A stretch of DNA of 64,000 bases from Amoeboaphelidium protococcarum (GCA_023515745.1 JALECJ010000020.1:1426001-1490000); one strand, 5' to 3'; numbered from the stretch's first letter, positions 25,753 through 37,644 are shown. A program made the numbers and translations. The notes: generated from the letters alone by a model not told the origin.

Positions 25753-26694
25753 ATGTTCATTACAATCTAGCAAGGTCGCTTATACCACAATGAAATTGAA
25801 AAACCAGCCACAAATATACAGACGCAAGTAAAGATTTGCCAACGCACACTGTCCAAGGCCGATGCGCTGAATCTTGAATTAATAATCATTTCACGAACAG
25901 CAGTCGTCTTCTCTTCTAAGCGCGAGGTTGATCTTGATGGAAGAGACTATGGTGAGAATCTGAAACAGTTAAGCTTTGCTTTAGGCCACCTAAAAGATTT
26001 TTAGAATGAATGGAGACTTTTGTTGTACAGTAAGTATTCTATTCCCATCTCATCTGCGACAGATTATCAGTAGTAAGTTCTCAATACTTGAAGATTATTT
26101 CGTAGCTGTAACTGCAAGTTCCGAGTGACATTACTCCTCAGTCTTTAGGTGTGAAAATTGATACAATATATTTGGTGCCCAACAATATGCTTGGTAATGC
26201 TTATAAAATTGGATTTAAAAAAGCTTGCATCTTCCGAGTACTTTTGCTAAATTGGTCGATTTTTGGACTCTTCTCGACTAGAATTCTCTGCTGACTTGAA
26301 GAGGAGACTGAAGCTGTTAGTATACCATAAACTAAATTGGATGGTAAAATGAATTACTTTTTAGTTCTCGGAACGCGTAATATCGGAAAATATCAATCTT
26401 TACTTGTGTTGGGAAAGTGGACTGCAATTATTAGCAATTCATATCATGTATTTAACTGTGTTAATATTAATGAGCACATTGTACTGTAGTCGGAATTTGA
26501 GGAGAGTGATTCATGCGGCTTCTGTACAATTGAGATGGCTACCGACAAGTAATGATGTTTGGCCTACCATAGGCAAGTAACTTGCAATTAGGAGACCTGA
26601 ATAAGAGGCAATAAGATATTTAAAAAATTATTTTGTATCACGGCGCAATGAAGAAGAAAAATGGAAGTGTGCCAGAGCTTCTGGTGATTGCTGA
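25753..26694 (+). CDS. Orphan single-pass membrane protein, four exons
   Basis: Not recognised. Model: exons 25753-26029, 26071-26193, 26282-26343, 26365-26694, 263 aa. Introns are 26030-26070 (or -26073, a CAGTAG tandem acceptor), 26194-26281 (GTAATG...ACTAG) and a 21-nt 26344-26364 (GTAAAA...TTTAG). Without the last two, TGA codons stop the frame. The N-terminal part looks globular and alpha/beta (NLELIIISRTAVVFSSKREV). One membrane helix lies near the middle of the last exon (LLAIHIMYLTVLILMSTLYC). The C-terminus is basic (RRPEQEAIRYLKNYFVSRR). An overlapping alternative frame, 26349-26555, makes the last two exons uncertain. Confidence 0.4.
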
Positions 26695-26851
26695 AATGTT
26701 CGAGAGTAAGGACACCTACATAAATTAATCTACGCGAATTGCGCGCGAAGGTATAAAGCAAAGTGTTAGTCTTTGCTTCCGATGCTGGTACTGCCTTAAA
26801 TACATTCAAATAAAATTTAAACAATCCAAAAAATAACACTTAAGTGTTACG

Positions 26852-27878
26852 ATGGTTGATTTAAAATAGAAAGACGATGTTGATGGTTTTGGATGATGCT
26901 GCGTTTAGAAGTGCTCGCTTCAACTGGACATCTTAGTCAATAATTATAAGGTAATTCATAGAATTAGAGCAGTGTAAACAAATCATCCAAGAATGTTGCT
27001 CTGACATATAATGCGTCTGTATAAGAGGTAATTGATGCGTTTGATTTAAATAGTTACTTCTGTAGCTGGTTATACCACCTTCCTGTCATTGGTTATAATT
27101 TTAAGTGGATCAGTCGCTAGATTGCGTGTTCTGACTGTCTATAAGTTGAGTAACTCTGATGCTGCTGCTTAGGATACGTTAAGTATGAGCATACGCCCGA
27201 TATGAATAGTACTAAATATGTCCCGAAAAATTTATCGCCAATATGCAATTTGTCAGAGTTTAAGCTTACTCTTAAACGTGGACCAATTGGAATCTTTGAA
27301 AAGTCAAAGCTAAACACCGTTTTAATGAGTTAAACGATGATCATGTTACCAGAGCAAAGTGCCGTTCTTTGGTCATTGATAATGAAATGATCAGAATGTA
27401 TTATCCTATGGCTGTTTGTGTTGGTGCTTCTCAATAAACTCTAGCTTTTCCCGGCTGTTTATGCGCCCCAGGTTGATGTCAGTACTTTTTAGACTAATGT
27501 TAAAGCTATCAGATTAAGGTCAATGCTAATTAGAATAATGTTAACACTATTTAGGCTAATGTTAATACTATTAGGGAAGATGTGGACGATCTCAAGTCTA
27601 GCCAGAATGGTCTGCTCGTGGCTTTCAAAAAGGAATGCAATGCATCACGTGTTGATGGAAGTGTACGCCAGTATGATGAGATTCCTTGAATAATGTTTAC
27701 TGCAGAAGGCCTGCCTTTGCTTGGACGTGTTGCAGACGTTCTGCCATTACTTTCAGCTCGTGTTAATGATTACTTGAATTTTTACGGGCTGGACACTGAT
27801 GGTACTGTTGTTACGAGACAGTAAAGACTGTTGGAGCACATTGGCTCGGTGTCTATCAGTCACATCGAAGAGCATTGA
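26852..27878 (+). CDS. Orphan gene or decaying gene, short introns, uncertain model
   Basis: Not recognised, and no single simple model explains it. Well-composed segments: E1 26852-26885; E2 26909-27149 (NVALTYNASVQEVIDAFDL; SWLYHLPVIGYNFKWISRQI); a segment from 27210; then a 0-frame block to TGA 27876 with RFNELNDDHVTRAKCRSLV, heptads NNVNTIQ and ANVNTIR, and LPLLGRVADVLPLLSARV. Joining them needs introns of 23 nt (26886-26908), 60 nt (27150-27209), about 21 nt near 27472-27492 and 45 nt near 27648-27692, plus one shift near 27290 I cannot explain. Either several ultra-short introns or frameshift decay. A coiled-coil section is the only structural hint. Confidence 0.3.
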
Positions 27879-27992
27879 TCTAATCGACGCGTCTGGTAAA
27901 ACTAAACCACTTTATGAATAACTAATTACAAAAACAATATCACATTAATTATTATTGAATATTTACATTTATTGATTCTACCGTTTATATAT

Positions 27993-28985
27993 TCATTTCT
28001 ATTCCATTTCGATCTATCGTTGATGACTAAGATCCACCTCTGTCCGTTCTATAGCAAAGAGTTCGGTAGCAGAAGCTTGCGCCTGTCCATTCTTCTCAGT
28101 ATTATAACCAAGAGAAGCTAGAACAGTTTAAGCAAATTGGCTACACTAGCCTCTCATTACACAAATTTGTGTGAGATATATAACTGCTACCGTGCCAATA
28201 AAAATTGCAGGAGGAAGTAATGAGTGAATATCCAGAAGATAATACGAAATACCGCCAATGACAGCTCCAAGAAGATATCCAATATACAGAGGGATGAATA
28301 TTTTCAACTTCCACATTAAAGATCTCTCTTATGGAAAATCTTGTCTCAAATTAAAAGGCTTATTTCTCAGTCGTTAAACCAAAGGGAGCACCAGTCTAAT
28401 TCTCACCTCTTGACCAAGAGCAAGTCCGATATCAGTAGAAGTGCCAGTCATATGAGTGGTGCGAATAGTAGCAGAGCTGTAAGAAGTGCATAGCGCGTTC
28501 TAAAGACCACAAGCCACTGCAGCGAAATATTCAGGCACCCAAATCATCTACGAATACTATTCAGACTATCGTGGACCAACCAAAGTCTAAGCTCCAAAAG
28601 CTGCCAATAAAAGTGCACATTCCAAGAGTAAAGCGAATCCATACGCCGGAGATAGGGAGAAGGACGTGGTACCAGATACGATAATAGCCGATATGAAAGA
28701 GCCAAAAATGTAAGACATCCAAACAAACGATAGCTTGAGAGCCTCCATAAAATCACCCTCAGATAACAACAGACCAGTCCTTATCACATTGCCGGACATG
28801 TGCACAGTAGTGGTCTCAAATAGTCCCGCAATCTGCACAGCTCCAATGTATCCGCTGCATAATGCCAACATTGTGGAGAATATAATCAGACTCTTGAACT
28901 CTTTTCTATTGACAACTTTTACATTCTTCTACTCATTCAAAGCAGTATTACTACAGCCATCTTTGAGCTCTATACTTGTAGCCAT
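27993..28985 (-). CDS. DUF1275 (YoaK-family) multi-pass membrane protein
   Basis: DUF1275 proteins have about six membrane helices and unknown function; they occur in bacteria and fungi. The N-terminal signature is clear: LCSGYIGAVQIAGLFETTTVHMSGN, shown by the pieces GYIGAVQ and TVHMSGN. A second family block is FAAVACGLQNALCTSYSSATIRTTHMTGT (key part NALCTSYSSATIRTTHMTG). C-terminal helices (LYIGYLLGAVIGGISYYLL) are typical. 330 aa, single exon, TAG/TAA read as Gln. The acidic tail ends IEMEQK. It is on the same strand as OGG1 and 278 bp downstream of that gene. Confidence 0.85.
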
Positions 28986-29263
28986 CTCTATACGAAATAT
29001 GCTCAAAAATTACTCTACTGATACCCAGGCACTATCGCCACAGGTTCGCCAAAAATAATACAACTTTGGTAATCGTTTTACAAGATCACAAATTAAAGGC
29101 GAAAAGTGAAAATCGTCGGAAAGTTTAAAATTTTGGAAAAGATGATCATTTCGATGACGATGATGAACTGTAATTATACCGGTCTAAGATTACGAAAAAT
29201 TAATTCACCAAAGTTTAACCAATAAAGTGACATGATTAAAGTATTGAATTTAGAAACATGAAT

Positions 29264-30700
29264 TCATTCTGAGCTATTCACAAGCGAAGCTTTGTTCTCT
29301 TACAATTATGCAACATCATTAGTACCATTAACACGCTATTGCTTCAAATCAATCTAATCACTGCAAGTCAATTAAAGGCGACTTCGTTTGTTAGAATCTT
29401 CTTCTGACTTCACTTTGGAATCTGCAATAGTATCAGCGGACTTGGAATCAACGGCTTGTTCAGAACTCTCGTCATCAGCCAGGCGCTTAGTTCCTTATTG
29501 CAACTGGTAACCATTCTGATTGATGGAGAGATGATTCCACTTGAGATTGGCGACAAATAGAACAGAGTGAGCCCATCCACAATAATCTCCAAATACAGAT
29601 TTGAATAGTTTCTAAATGCCCAGATAATGTGTAGGCGTAACAGACTTGATTTTGGGATAACGGTAATCACGCTAAGCAATCTAAAGCACATGAGTGTCCA
29701 CAGGCACAGCATCATAGAATCCTAGAGAGAATAGCATTACGCAATCTGCAACTTTAGGTCCGACACCTTGGAAATTATCAACAAGAAACGATTTGGTCCT
29801 CTCATAAGATTCTTGATATAAATTCGGATCACTTGGACAATAATATTCAAGAAGCAATTGAGACAATTCATGTCCACGGGTTTAGCAAAGTTATAACAAA
29901 GACTGACACGTATTAACAATATACCTGGCTCGATATCCAAATCCTAAATCGCGTAATGCAGCTTCCACCTGATTCAATGGTTGACAAAATTATGCAGATT
30001 ATGGAAAGGCAAAGAATATCTTCTATTCAAAGAAATTAGCCAACTCAAGGAGAACATCGCGGTCATCATCACTCTCAGCGCACATTGACAGGTGATAATT
30101 ATCTTTAACATATCCTAAATCAATACCGAATCCCATAGATAATTTGCTCACCATCTATGTTATTCGTGGGATACCATTGTTGGAAGAGCATATGAACGAT
30201 AGTAGACACTCGAATGGATCAATCTTGAGTATACGCAAACCCTGCAAGTTGATGGCTGTAAATTTCTTCTCAAAGTTATACTGCTACTACTACTACTTTG
30301 GAGCTGTAATGGCTTTATCTTATTCTAATTTATCTTCATTATTACAATTCAAACTCTAACTATAATACAGCTTTTCATTCTCAATCCATTTGCGGTATAA
30401 AGCACTCATATTAACATCCAATTGAAAGTAATCCCTCAGAATTTATTCATTACTCAACACCACCGGTTTAAGTAACGCGTCAATATTTCTAGACAAAGTA
30501 GATGTATGATGCCAATAGTAAACACTCTTGTCTTCTGACTGCATATTCTAATACAGCGTGAATATGCGACCACTAATATCTGTGGTGAATGTGCGACTAC
30601 TGCTCTTATTCCATCTAAATGACTGACCGGTAACACAAGTGAGACCCAGCCTCAACTCTTCCACGGAACACAATCTCTTCCACTGACCTGTCAGTTTCAT
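29264..30700 (-). CDS. OGG1: 8-oxoguanine DNA glycosylase OGG1
   Basis: OGG1 excises 8-oxoguanine and has lyase activity. The helix-hairpin-helix-GPD motif is complete: [19 protein letters not shown] followed by AVPVDTHV, with the catalytic Lys (GPK) and Asp (PVD). SSNNGIPRI matches the Asn-rich N149 region. LQIAQRDYRYP matches HIAQRDY of animals, with TAG at that Gln. [13 protein letters not shown] closes the domain. There is a Gln run (residues ~135-140) and an ~85-residue polar C-terminal extension. 478 aa, single exon. Start ATG 30700 precedes [17 protein letters not shown], the normal N-terminal beta-strand region. Confidence 0.93.
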
Positions 30701-31046
30701 CTCTCTAAATCCTGCTACTAGTACGGATTAAGTATACTCCTTGAATGATTGAGACTGTGACAGAACAAGAATAAGAAGAAATGCGTAAAGCGACGGATTC
30801 TCTCGAAATGTTTTGGTTTTCACTGGCAGACTCAACTAAAACGAGAGAGAGAAAGAAATGCACTCTGAACGCTTTCACTGTGCGCTTCTTCGATGAGCGA
30901 GCAGTCAGAGAACGACGACGAGAGAGAGAGAGAGAGAGAACGAGCGATCGCGAATGAGAAATTCTTTCCATTAGAACGGCTATTTGACCGATTTATTTAT
31001 TCATTGAATTGAATTACATAAACTTCATAATAGTGGAAATCAAAAG
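30701..31046. other. divergent promoter region with (GA)n
   Basis: Separates OGG1 (minus) from ATP synthase d (plus). It contains a (GA)n tract at 30920-30939 and GA-rich flanks. No gene supported; the minus-strand Ser/Arg-rich frame at 30705-30971 is a product of the simple repeat. Confidence 0.4.
30920..30939. repeat. (GA)n microsatellite
   Basis: Ten GA units within the OGG1 / ATP synthase d divergent promoter region. Confidence 0.9.
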
Positions 31047-31541
31047 ATGAAGAGAGCATTGGATTTGGGAAAGGCTAGAGCTATTCTAAGTTAGTCTGAT
31101 TTTGAGGCTCTGAGTGCCATCAGGAACAGATAGATGGAGTTGGAGCGTGTTATTTCTACTCCCGTTCCTGCTGTGGACATGGAGCGTTATAAGCAGCTAC
31201 TGAAGAGCGATGAGGGAGTCAGTGTACTGCAGAGTGTTCTGAAGGAAGTTGGTGCATTCTAGCCGAAGAAGGCTGATGTATCCTCAGTGCTCAATGATCT
31301 GGATGCTTAGGAAGTTGATGCTTTGCAGAGAGCCAAGGAGACTGTGGAGAGTGTCAAGGCTGCCGTCAGTGGATTCAAGAAGGATTTGGATAGCATCAAG
31401 AATCTGGCTCATTATGATCAACTGACTCCTGAAGAGATATATGAAGCTGCACCTGGACTTGAGTAGGTGTATCACGAACGTCTAAGATAGGGTAAAGTAT
31501 TCCACGATGGTCACGACTTTGGTGAAAAGTTCCTGGGTTGA
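31047..31541 (+). CDS. ATP7: Mitochondrial ATP synthase subunit d
   Basis: Subunit d is part of the peripheral stalk of F1Fo ATP synthase. The 164-aa product resembles yeast Atp7 in length and pattern. LDLGKARAILSQSDFEALSAIRNRQMEL corresponds to the helical N-terminus (DWAKVISSLR...FKKRNDEARRQL). VPAVDMERYKQLLK matches TEVDFSHYRSVLK, and the LAHYDQLTPEEIYEAAP segment matches RPFDELTVDDLTKIKP. The final FHDGHDFGEKFLG matches the GYKDRFGN end. Single exon. TAG codons are at Gln in SQSDFE, FQPKK and DAQEVD. Confidence 0.85.
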
Positions 31542-31640
31542 TCTTTCTACAGGTGTGATTTTATGATTACTTACTTGAACGTGAAAGCACTATATAATCA
31601 AAGATAAAAAGATTTTATACCCACATACCTTATGACTATA

Positions 31641-32480
31641 TCATCGCTTCTTTTTATTCTTCTTTTTCTATTACGAAGCCTTCTGACTATTACTCTGACT
31701 ACCAGTTGATGAACTAGCAGAAGGCAGTGCTTAATTCTTACTGCTTCCGCTCTAAGCAGATGGTTCAGTATCACCAAAATCAAATCTTGGCAATGCACCA
31801 TAATGGAGACGCAGATAGTTGGTTAGACTAGCATCGCGACTGAATGGAAATAGCTCAGCATCAATGGGGAACTCATAAGCATGCGCTGGAATGCTTTACT
31901 ATGCAGCAGCTTATCTCAAATGTTCAACTTGCATTTTCTGAATCTTTGGAATTAATCTTGCCACAGCATACAGTAACTGCTTCTTACTCTCCACCGTATA
32001 CTATTGTCCATTCCACTAATAAGAGGTGGTGGCACCCATCTACTGCTAATTTAACTTGACGCGAACTCTTCCAAAGCCAAAGAAGTGCTTGCTGTACCTC
32101 TTACCTTCTTCTACCAGGACTTCAGGTCGCGGCGAGAGTAAGCTGAGTGCATCCGCAATGTGCCAACAGGTGATAGGCACGCCGTAACCAACTCCTCTAT
32201 CCGACTCTACAATCTCACCTAAATCGCCAGAATCTTCATTACCCTTCTATAACAAATTTTTGTCCAGGCGCGTACATAAGTATGGCGAGATGTTTAGAGG
32301 TACACGACGACCATCAACGACAGATAGTCTGGTGTCAAAGTAGGCAGGATACAATATCCACGCCTGTTTCCATTCATCCAAATTAACTTGCGGCTGAACA
32401 GGTTATTTTGCGTCTACTTAAACGGCATTAGTAGTCTACTCTTGTGGCAGTGCAAAGTCCATGTCATCAACGTCCGCCAT
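31641..32480 (-). CDS. SRP19: Signal recognition particle subunit SRP19
   Basis: SRP19 binds SRP RNA helices 6 and 8 and primes SRP54 loading. ILYPAYFDTRLSVVDGRRVPL is the family hallmark (YPAY and GRR). KRYSKHFFGFGRVRVKLN matches the RGRVRV block, and LLYAVARLIPKIQ matches the conserved last helix. The Lys-rich end (KKKNKKKR) is typical. At 279 aa it is nearly twice the animal length because of an inserted loop and a Ser/Gln-rich C-terminal half. Single exon. Stop TGA at 31641-31643. Confidence 0.88.
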
Positions 32481-32650
32481 CTTGAATGTTGTTAATCTGC
32501 GAATACAGTTCTATTGTGTATATATTTGATCTCTCGTCGTTCGCGCGTCAAAGTCTAGAAAAGAAGTTGATTATCATCTTATTCTCTCTATTATAGATTG
32601 CAATTCTGTAGAACGATTTTTTTAGTTAGATAAATTTAATCAATATAATA

Positions 32651-33393
32651 ATGATTCGGTGGTATTAGAGAGTTTTGTAATAGTATCCGTATACTACATA
32701 GATGGCCACAGCGGGAGCACTGTTCGCCACTGGTGATGTTATGGCACAGAAAGTTTACAATCCGCTTCTGTTGGGAATGCCTGAATAGAAATATGATTAT
32801 ATCAGAACTCTTCGAATGACGGCATACGGTTTCTTTATTGCTGTAAGATTTGCAATAAATATATCGGTATGATCAATACTTGCCTCATATTCACAGTGTA
32901 GGGACCTGCGACGTTTGCGTGGTATCGCTGGCTAGATCGAAATGTGGTGATGGCTGGTAGAAATTAGACTTTAGTCACTGCCACCAGGGTCGCTCTGGAC
33001 TAGTTTGCTTTTGCACCATGCTTCCTATACATATTCTTTAATTATATGGCTTTCACTGACAAGAGCGCGTACAAAACATCTGATGCTGCGCGTAAAGCTG
33101 TGTCTGAACAGTATCCTAAAGCTCTTCTCGCCAACTATCAGGTAAATCAATCTGTATATACCGTCGTAGCGAATCTTTTATAATCACATTGTGTGTAGAT
33201 CTGGCCATTTGTACAATTAGTCAATTTTTATTTTGTGCCTTTAAAGTAAGTTTATTTGTTCGAGATATCTGTCTAAATTGATTTGAATTGATTATTAGGA
33301 TGTAGTTATAGATTGCTCTTGGTAAATACTGTGGCAATTGGATGGAACGGATACTTGTCTCTGGTTGCGTCGAAGCATGTTAAGGATGAATGA
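32651..33393 (+). CDS. Mpv17/PMP22-family organelle membrane protein
   Basis: Family members are four-helix proteins of the mitochondrial inner membrane or peroxisome (Mpv17, Sym1, PMP22). Four exons: 32651-32842, 32902-33141, 33199-33245, 33312-33393. Introns are 59, 57 and 66 nt, each starting GTAA and ending TAG. 186 aa. Signatures: YPYTTQMATAGALFATGDVMAQK (N-terminal helix; key part TAGALFATGDVMAQ), GPATFAWYRWLDR, IWPFVQLVNFYFVPL, and GWNGYLSLVASK at the end. The internal TAG codons in the first exon (QRVLQQYPYTTQM) fit the Q..P..TQ pattern of the family. Confidence 0.9.
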
Positions 33394-33736
33394 AATCGTA
33401 TGTTCATGATGTCTTTTAATGTCTTGAAGATATACTTTCTTTAGATCTTTTAATCAATCATTAATAGTTGATTTCGCGTATTCTTCTCACAAATTTTAAG
33501 GCTTCTCCCCAATGTACTCAGGAATGAACTAAACAACCTGTACAATTTATCTCTCTTTCAGTGCTTCGCTGAAACTTTGGCTCGATGCGATTTGATCGTT
33601 GTTGTTGATTCGCTCAAATCTTTATCGTTTTCCGTTTTAACATCTCTTTCCTTTTAAACAATTTATTGAAGTTAAGACGGGTTTCAGTTAAAGTAAATTT
33701 ACCAACTTTAAAATATCTAGCTGTGGTAGATAAACA
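33394..33736. other. intergenic, promoter of oligopeptidase gene
   Basis: No gene seen. AT-rich sequence upstream of the protease start. Confidence 0.3.
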
Positions 33737-36700
33737 ATGCCAGAGTAATTAGTGCAGTAGTTAGAAGGCTTGGGTATCAGTAAGGAGGGAAATGATAATA
33801 ATGAAAGTTTAGAGTTGGAAGAGCCTAGACTTTTCTCTGCCAACTCTTAGATGACCGTTCTCCCACCCATAAGGTAGTTGGAACCTATTCTCTTGGACTC
33901 TGCTGAGAGTTTCCTACACATTCTTCCTCTGATTAATGACTAGATCGAAAAGTATTTGACATTTTATCCTGATTAATTAAAGTTCACTGTGCAATGTTTG
34001 AAGCCTCTACTCAAGGATATGAGACGACGATTCCAACTGCATCTTGGAACTGATTAGCCGTAGATAGAGGCTCCGATTTGCAAAAAGATACCGTATGAAT
34101 GGACAAATGTTCATCAAGAGACTATTCATGATGATTACGCTTGGCTCACTGATAAAGATGATCCAGAAGTGGCCAAGTATTTGGAGGCTGAGAATTAGTA
34201 TGCAGATGCTTGTTTGGCTCATACAAAAACTCTGCAACGGGTGCTGAACAAAGAGTTTATATCTCGTCTGGACTAGAATGCAGAGAGCGCCAAAGTGATG
34301 CTGTCAGATGGCTGGCTCTACTTTACTCGCAAAGTCCCTGCTGAAGAGTATCGACTTCATTGTCGTCTGGATCGTAATGGTTTCGAGGAAGTGTATCTGG
34401 ACGAGAATCATCTGGCAGATACATTACCTGAGGCTGCCAATAGTTCCTTCTTTCATTTGGGATTCTGCAGGCACTCTTCAGATTGTCGCATTATTGCTTA
34501 CGGTGTAGATACAACTGGTAGCGAACGATACACAACCTTCTTTAAAGACGTGGAGTAGTAAAAGGTGCTGGAAGATGTTGTACCTGATTGTTATGAGGAC
34601 TTTGAATTTGGTAGTGAGAACAGCGACTGCTTTTATGTGAGAATTGATGAGTATGAACGTGCATATCAGCTACGTCTCCATAAACTGGGTACTCCTGTCG
34701 GTGAGGATCGTCTGTTCTATGAAGAGTCTGATGAAATGTTCTGCCTGACTATGACCAAGAGTAGTAGTAGAAAGTATTTATTTTTGAACACTGCTGCTCA
34801 AGTCACCTCAGAGACTCGTTATATTGACCTTACTGATCCTGCCTATCCTATACGTGTTGTGTTCCCCAAGCGTGAAAAGATTTAGTATCAGGTGGAGCAT
34901 CATCACTTTTTAGATGCTGAGCCAGGAAGTCAGGATGCCAGGGGTTACTTTTACGTCATGTCCAACGAGAAGAGTAAGAATATGCAGATCTATCGTGTTC
35001 CTATCCTGCCAACTGCTGAGTTGGATGCCCAGTTTGGACCCGATGGTATGTCGCTGGACTGGGTGAGTAAACACAGAGAAAGTGTTATTGATAACAGAGA
35101 TTTTGTTCTGATTGAGGCATTCCAGGTATTTTGTAGACATTTGGTGGTGTTTGAGAGAAGTAATTGTATGTAGAACATCCGAGTTGTTAATCTGGAGCAT
35201 AACAGTTCCACATTTGACACATTTCATTATGTGTCATTTCCTGATGGTCTGGTGTACTCGATATTCCCAACTTTTATTGATGAGGAAGTTGCTAATCTGT
35301 CAAAGAATATTCCTTTTGATACTAATACGCTGAGATTTATCTATACCTCTTTTGTCCAACCTCGGCAGGTGGTTGATTACAATATGGACACCAGGGCCAA
35401 AATTGTCGTGCATGAAGAGCGTGTCCTTGGTCCGGCATATGACCGGGAGTTTTATGTTTAGAAAAGAGTGTGGGCCACAAGTTATGATGGTACAGCGATT
35501 CCAATGTCTATAGTGTACCGCAAAGATTTGATAAAATTGAATTCTAATGGATTCCCATCTGTTGGAGGCTACAGCTCTCCCTCTACTCCAATTGTTGGTC
35601 AGTCGAGTCTAGATTCTGCGGGTGATAGTCATAGAGGAAGTTATAACAATAATCAATCTGGATTTAATATTGCGCCATCTTTGGCTAATCCTCTTCTTTT
35701 GCATGGTTATGGAGCTTATGGATATTGTGTGCAACCCATCTTTAGTAATACTCGTTTATCGCTTCTGGATCGAGGCTTTATCTATGCTGTGGCCCACGTC
35801 AGAGGAGGCAGTGATTAAGGAAATGGTTGGTATCAAGAGGGTAAACTGGCCAAGAAGACTAATACTTTTGATGACTTCATTGCATGTGCAGAGTATTTGA
35901 TTAAGGAGGGATATACTTCGAAGGAAAGATTGGCGATATACGGTCGATCGGCTGGTGGTTTGTTAATCGGAGCTGTAGTTAATAAGCGTCCCGATCTGTT
36001 CAAGGCTGTGTTGACTGAGGTTCCATTCGTTGATGTGATCAATACAATGTTCGACACTAGCATTCCATGGACAGCTTTCGAGTTTGAAGAGTGGGGAAAT
36101 CCTGAAGATCCGCGCATATACAATATAATGAAGTCTTATTGCCCGTACAGTAATGTTATTCCTGGGTAGATTTATCCACATATGCTGATCATTGCTGGAA
36201 TGAATGATCCGCGTGTGGCATACTTTGAGCCTGCAAAGTGGACCGCAAAGTTGAGAGCTCTGGGAAATTGGAGTCATGACACTAGACGGCTGACAAAAGA
36301 GAAAATGTCAAAATCTGCGTCTGAAGACACTTCCGATCAGAAGGAGGAGTCTTAGTCGTCGTCGGTTGAGGTGGAAGGTGGTGCAGAAGAGTAAAAGGAA
36401 TAAGAAGTATCAGACAGAGTACTGTTATTCAAAATTTAAGATGCTGGCCATTCCGGGCCATCAGGTCAGTATTAGTTCTTGGAAGACTTGGCATTTGAGT
36501 ATGCATACATTATATCATCACTGAACGCACGATTCCGGCCCGAGAATTGTGGATTTATCAGTGAAGGTGACCAGGATGGCTCCGCGGTGGATTACAGCAA
36601 GTATTGGGACGAAGTTGGGAGCGGCGATGATTTGAATGAGAATAACAGTCAAGAACTTGCCTAAATATAAGAGGATGACGAGGAGGAAGAAGATGACAGT

Positions 36701-36757
36701 TACGGCGAAGAGTTTATTGCGTAAGAGGAGGAAGAGGAGGGGGACGATCATGAGTGA
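33737..36757 (+). CDS. Oligopeptidase B-like S9 serine protease
   Basis: S9A peptidases cut peptides under ~30 residues, with a propeller lid over an alpha/beta-hydrolase. 1,006 aa in one exon. After a ~110-residue N-terminal extension the family start is clear ([29 protein letters not shown]). The catalytic triad is visible: Ser in YGRSAGG (~residue 736), Asp in AGMNDPRV (~823) and His in DAGHSG (~903). The Asp-His interval carries a ~45-residue Ser/Glu/Gln-rich insertion. The last ~70 residues are strongly acidic. [14 protein letters not shown] and [12 protein letters not shown] match oligopeptidase B closely. No signal peptide, so probably cytosolic. Confidence 0.88.
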
Positions 36758-36835
36758 CTATAGTGATAAATGAAAATCAGCGAATATAGTGTATTCTAAA
36801 GTACAATGTACTGTATTCATTCAAGGCGAGATAAT

Positions 36836-37504
36836 TCACTAGTTTCTCCTTCTAATTCGAAATTATCGCCACCAGCGCGCAACAGCAGGCGTGAACATTA
36901 CAGTAAGAGGTGCTTTAAGTGGCACCAACAGTTTATTAAGAGCAAACGCCATCACAAAAGTCGCGCCCACTCGCTACCAACTGAATCCTTTCAATTTCTT
37001 ACTAGCGCCATTATTAACAAGATCTACATTGTCTTGATAATGATACTAATCGCGTACAGGTAAAGAAGTGCCCTGTGGTGAAGATGACTATAAACCAACG
37101 CCAGGTGACAACTCTTAATCAGACTCTGCAGAAACCGGAAGACCAAATCGAATCTTTGCCTGCTAGATATGCTTTTCCACATCTACACCATTCCAAAGAG
37201 CCAGAAATATAAGTGATAAAGTGGTGGTGGACATTGCAGAGTATAGCACAAAGCCGGTAGCTCCATACTTTTTCCCAAGTTACTTAAATCTTGATAAAGT
37301 GCTGCTTCCGTCGTTCTAACTGCTATTACTTGAATACGCTCTCTTGATTAGCATCCGTTACTTTACCAACTGCTCCGATCCAGCTGTAGATCTCCGGCTC
37401 TGAAAACTATTAAACGATCTAGAGGTGATATTCATGTAATGCGACTAATTATTAGACTGCCATATCTATCGCCTAAATGGGATGACATTCTATATCCGGA
37501 TCAT
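36836..37504 (-). CDS. FAM210/DUF1279 mitochondrial membrane protein
   Basis: DUF1279 proteins (FAM210A/B in animals) sit in mitochondrial membranes. The N-terminus is Arg/Ser/Gln-rich and low in acid (MIRIQNVIPFRRQIWQSN), fitting a targeting peptide. The domain begins RFKQLGKKYGATGFVLYSAM, with helix STTTLSLIFLALWNGVD. It resumes after a ~60-residue polar insert: VGATFVMAFALNKLLVPLKA, PLTVMFTPAVARWWR. The AxNK...P.T...TP.VAR pattern is diagnostic. 222 aa, single exon. It converges on the oligopeptidase gene with 78 bp between stops. Confidence 0.85.
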
Positions 37505-37644
37505 TTTGTGATTACTAAGTCAGCGAAAATCTACCGTAATCACAAATTTTTACTCTGATTGATCAACGTCAGAAATTGCTGAAATAAACGCGCTTTTATC
37601 TCTGTTTTGTAATTGAAGCGATCGCCGACGTAACAAGTCTAACA

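Noticed and set aside
26292-26294. In-frame TGA taken at first as selenocysteine or TGA recoding
   Set aside because: An ordinary 88-nt GT-AG intron (26194-26281) changes the frame and removes it, giving a better protein.
31641-31801. Apparent frameshift in the SRP19 C-terminus
   Set aside because: Came from miscounting a run of four C; the frame is continuous and ends in the expected Lys-rich tail.
36806-37081. Plus-strand 91-codon frame with a hydrophobic C-terminal segment
   Set aside because: It is antisense to the FAM210/DUF1279 gene, whose domain is clearly conserved on the minus strand.
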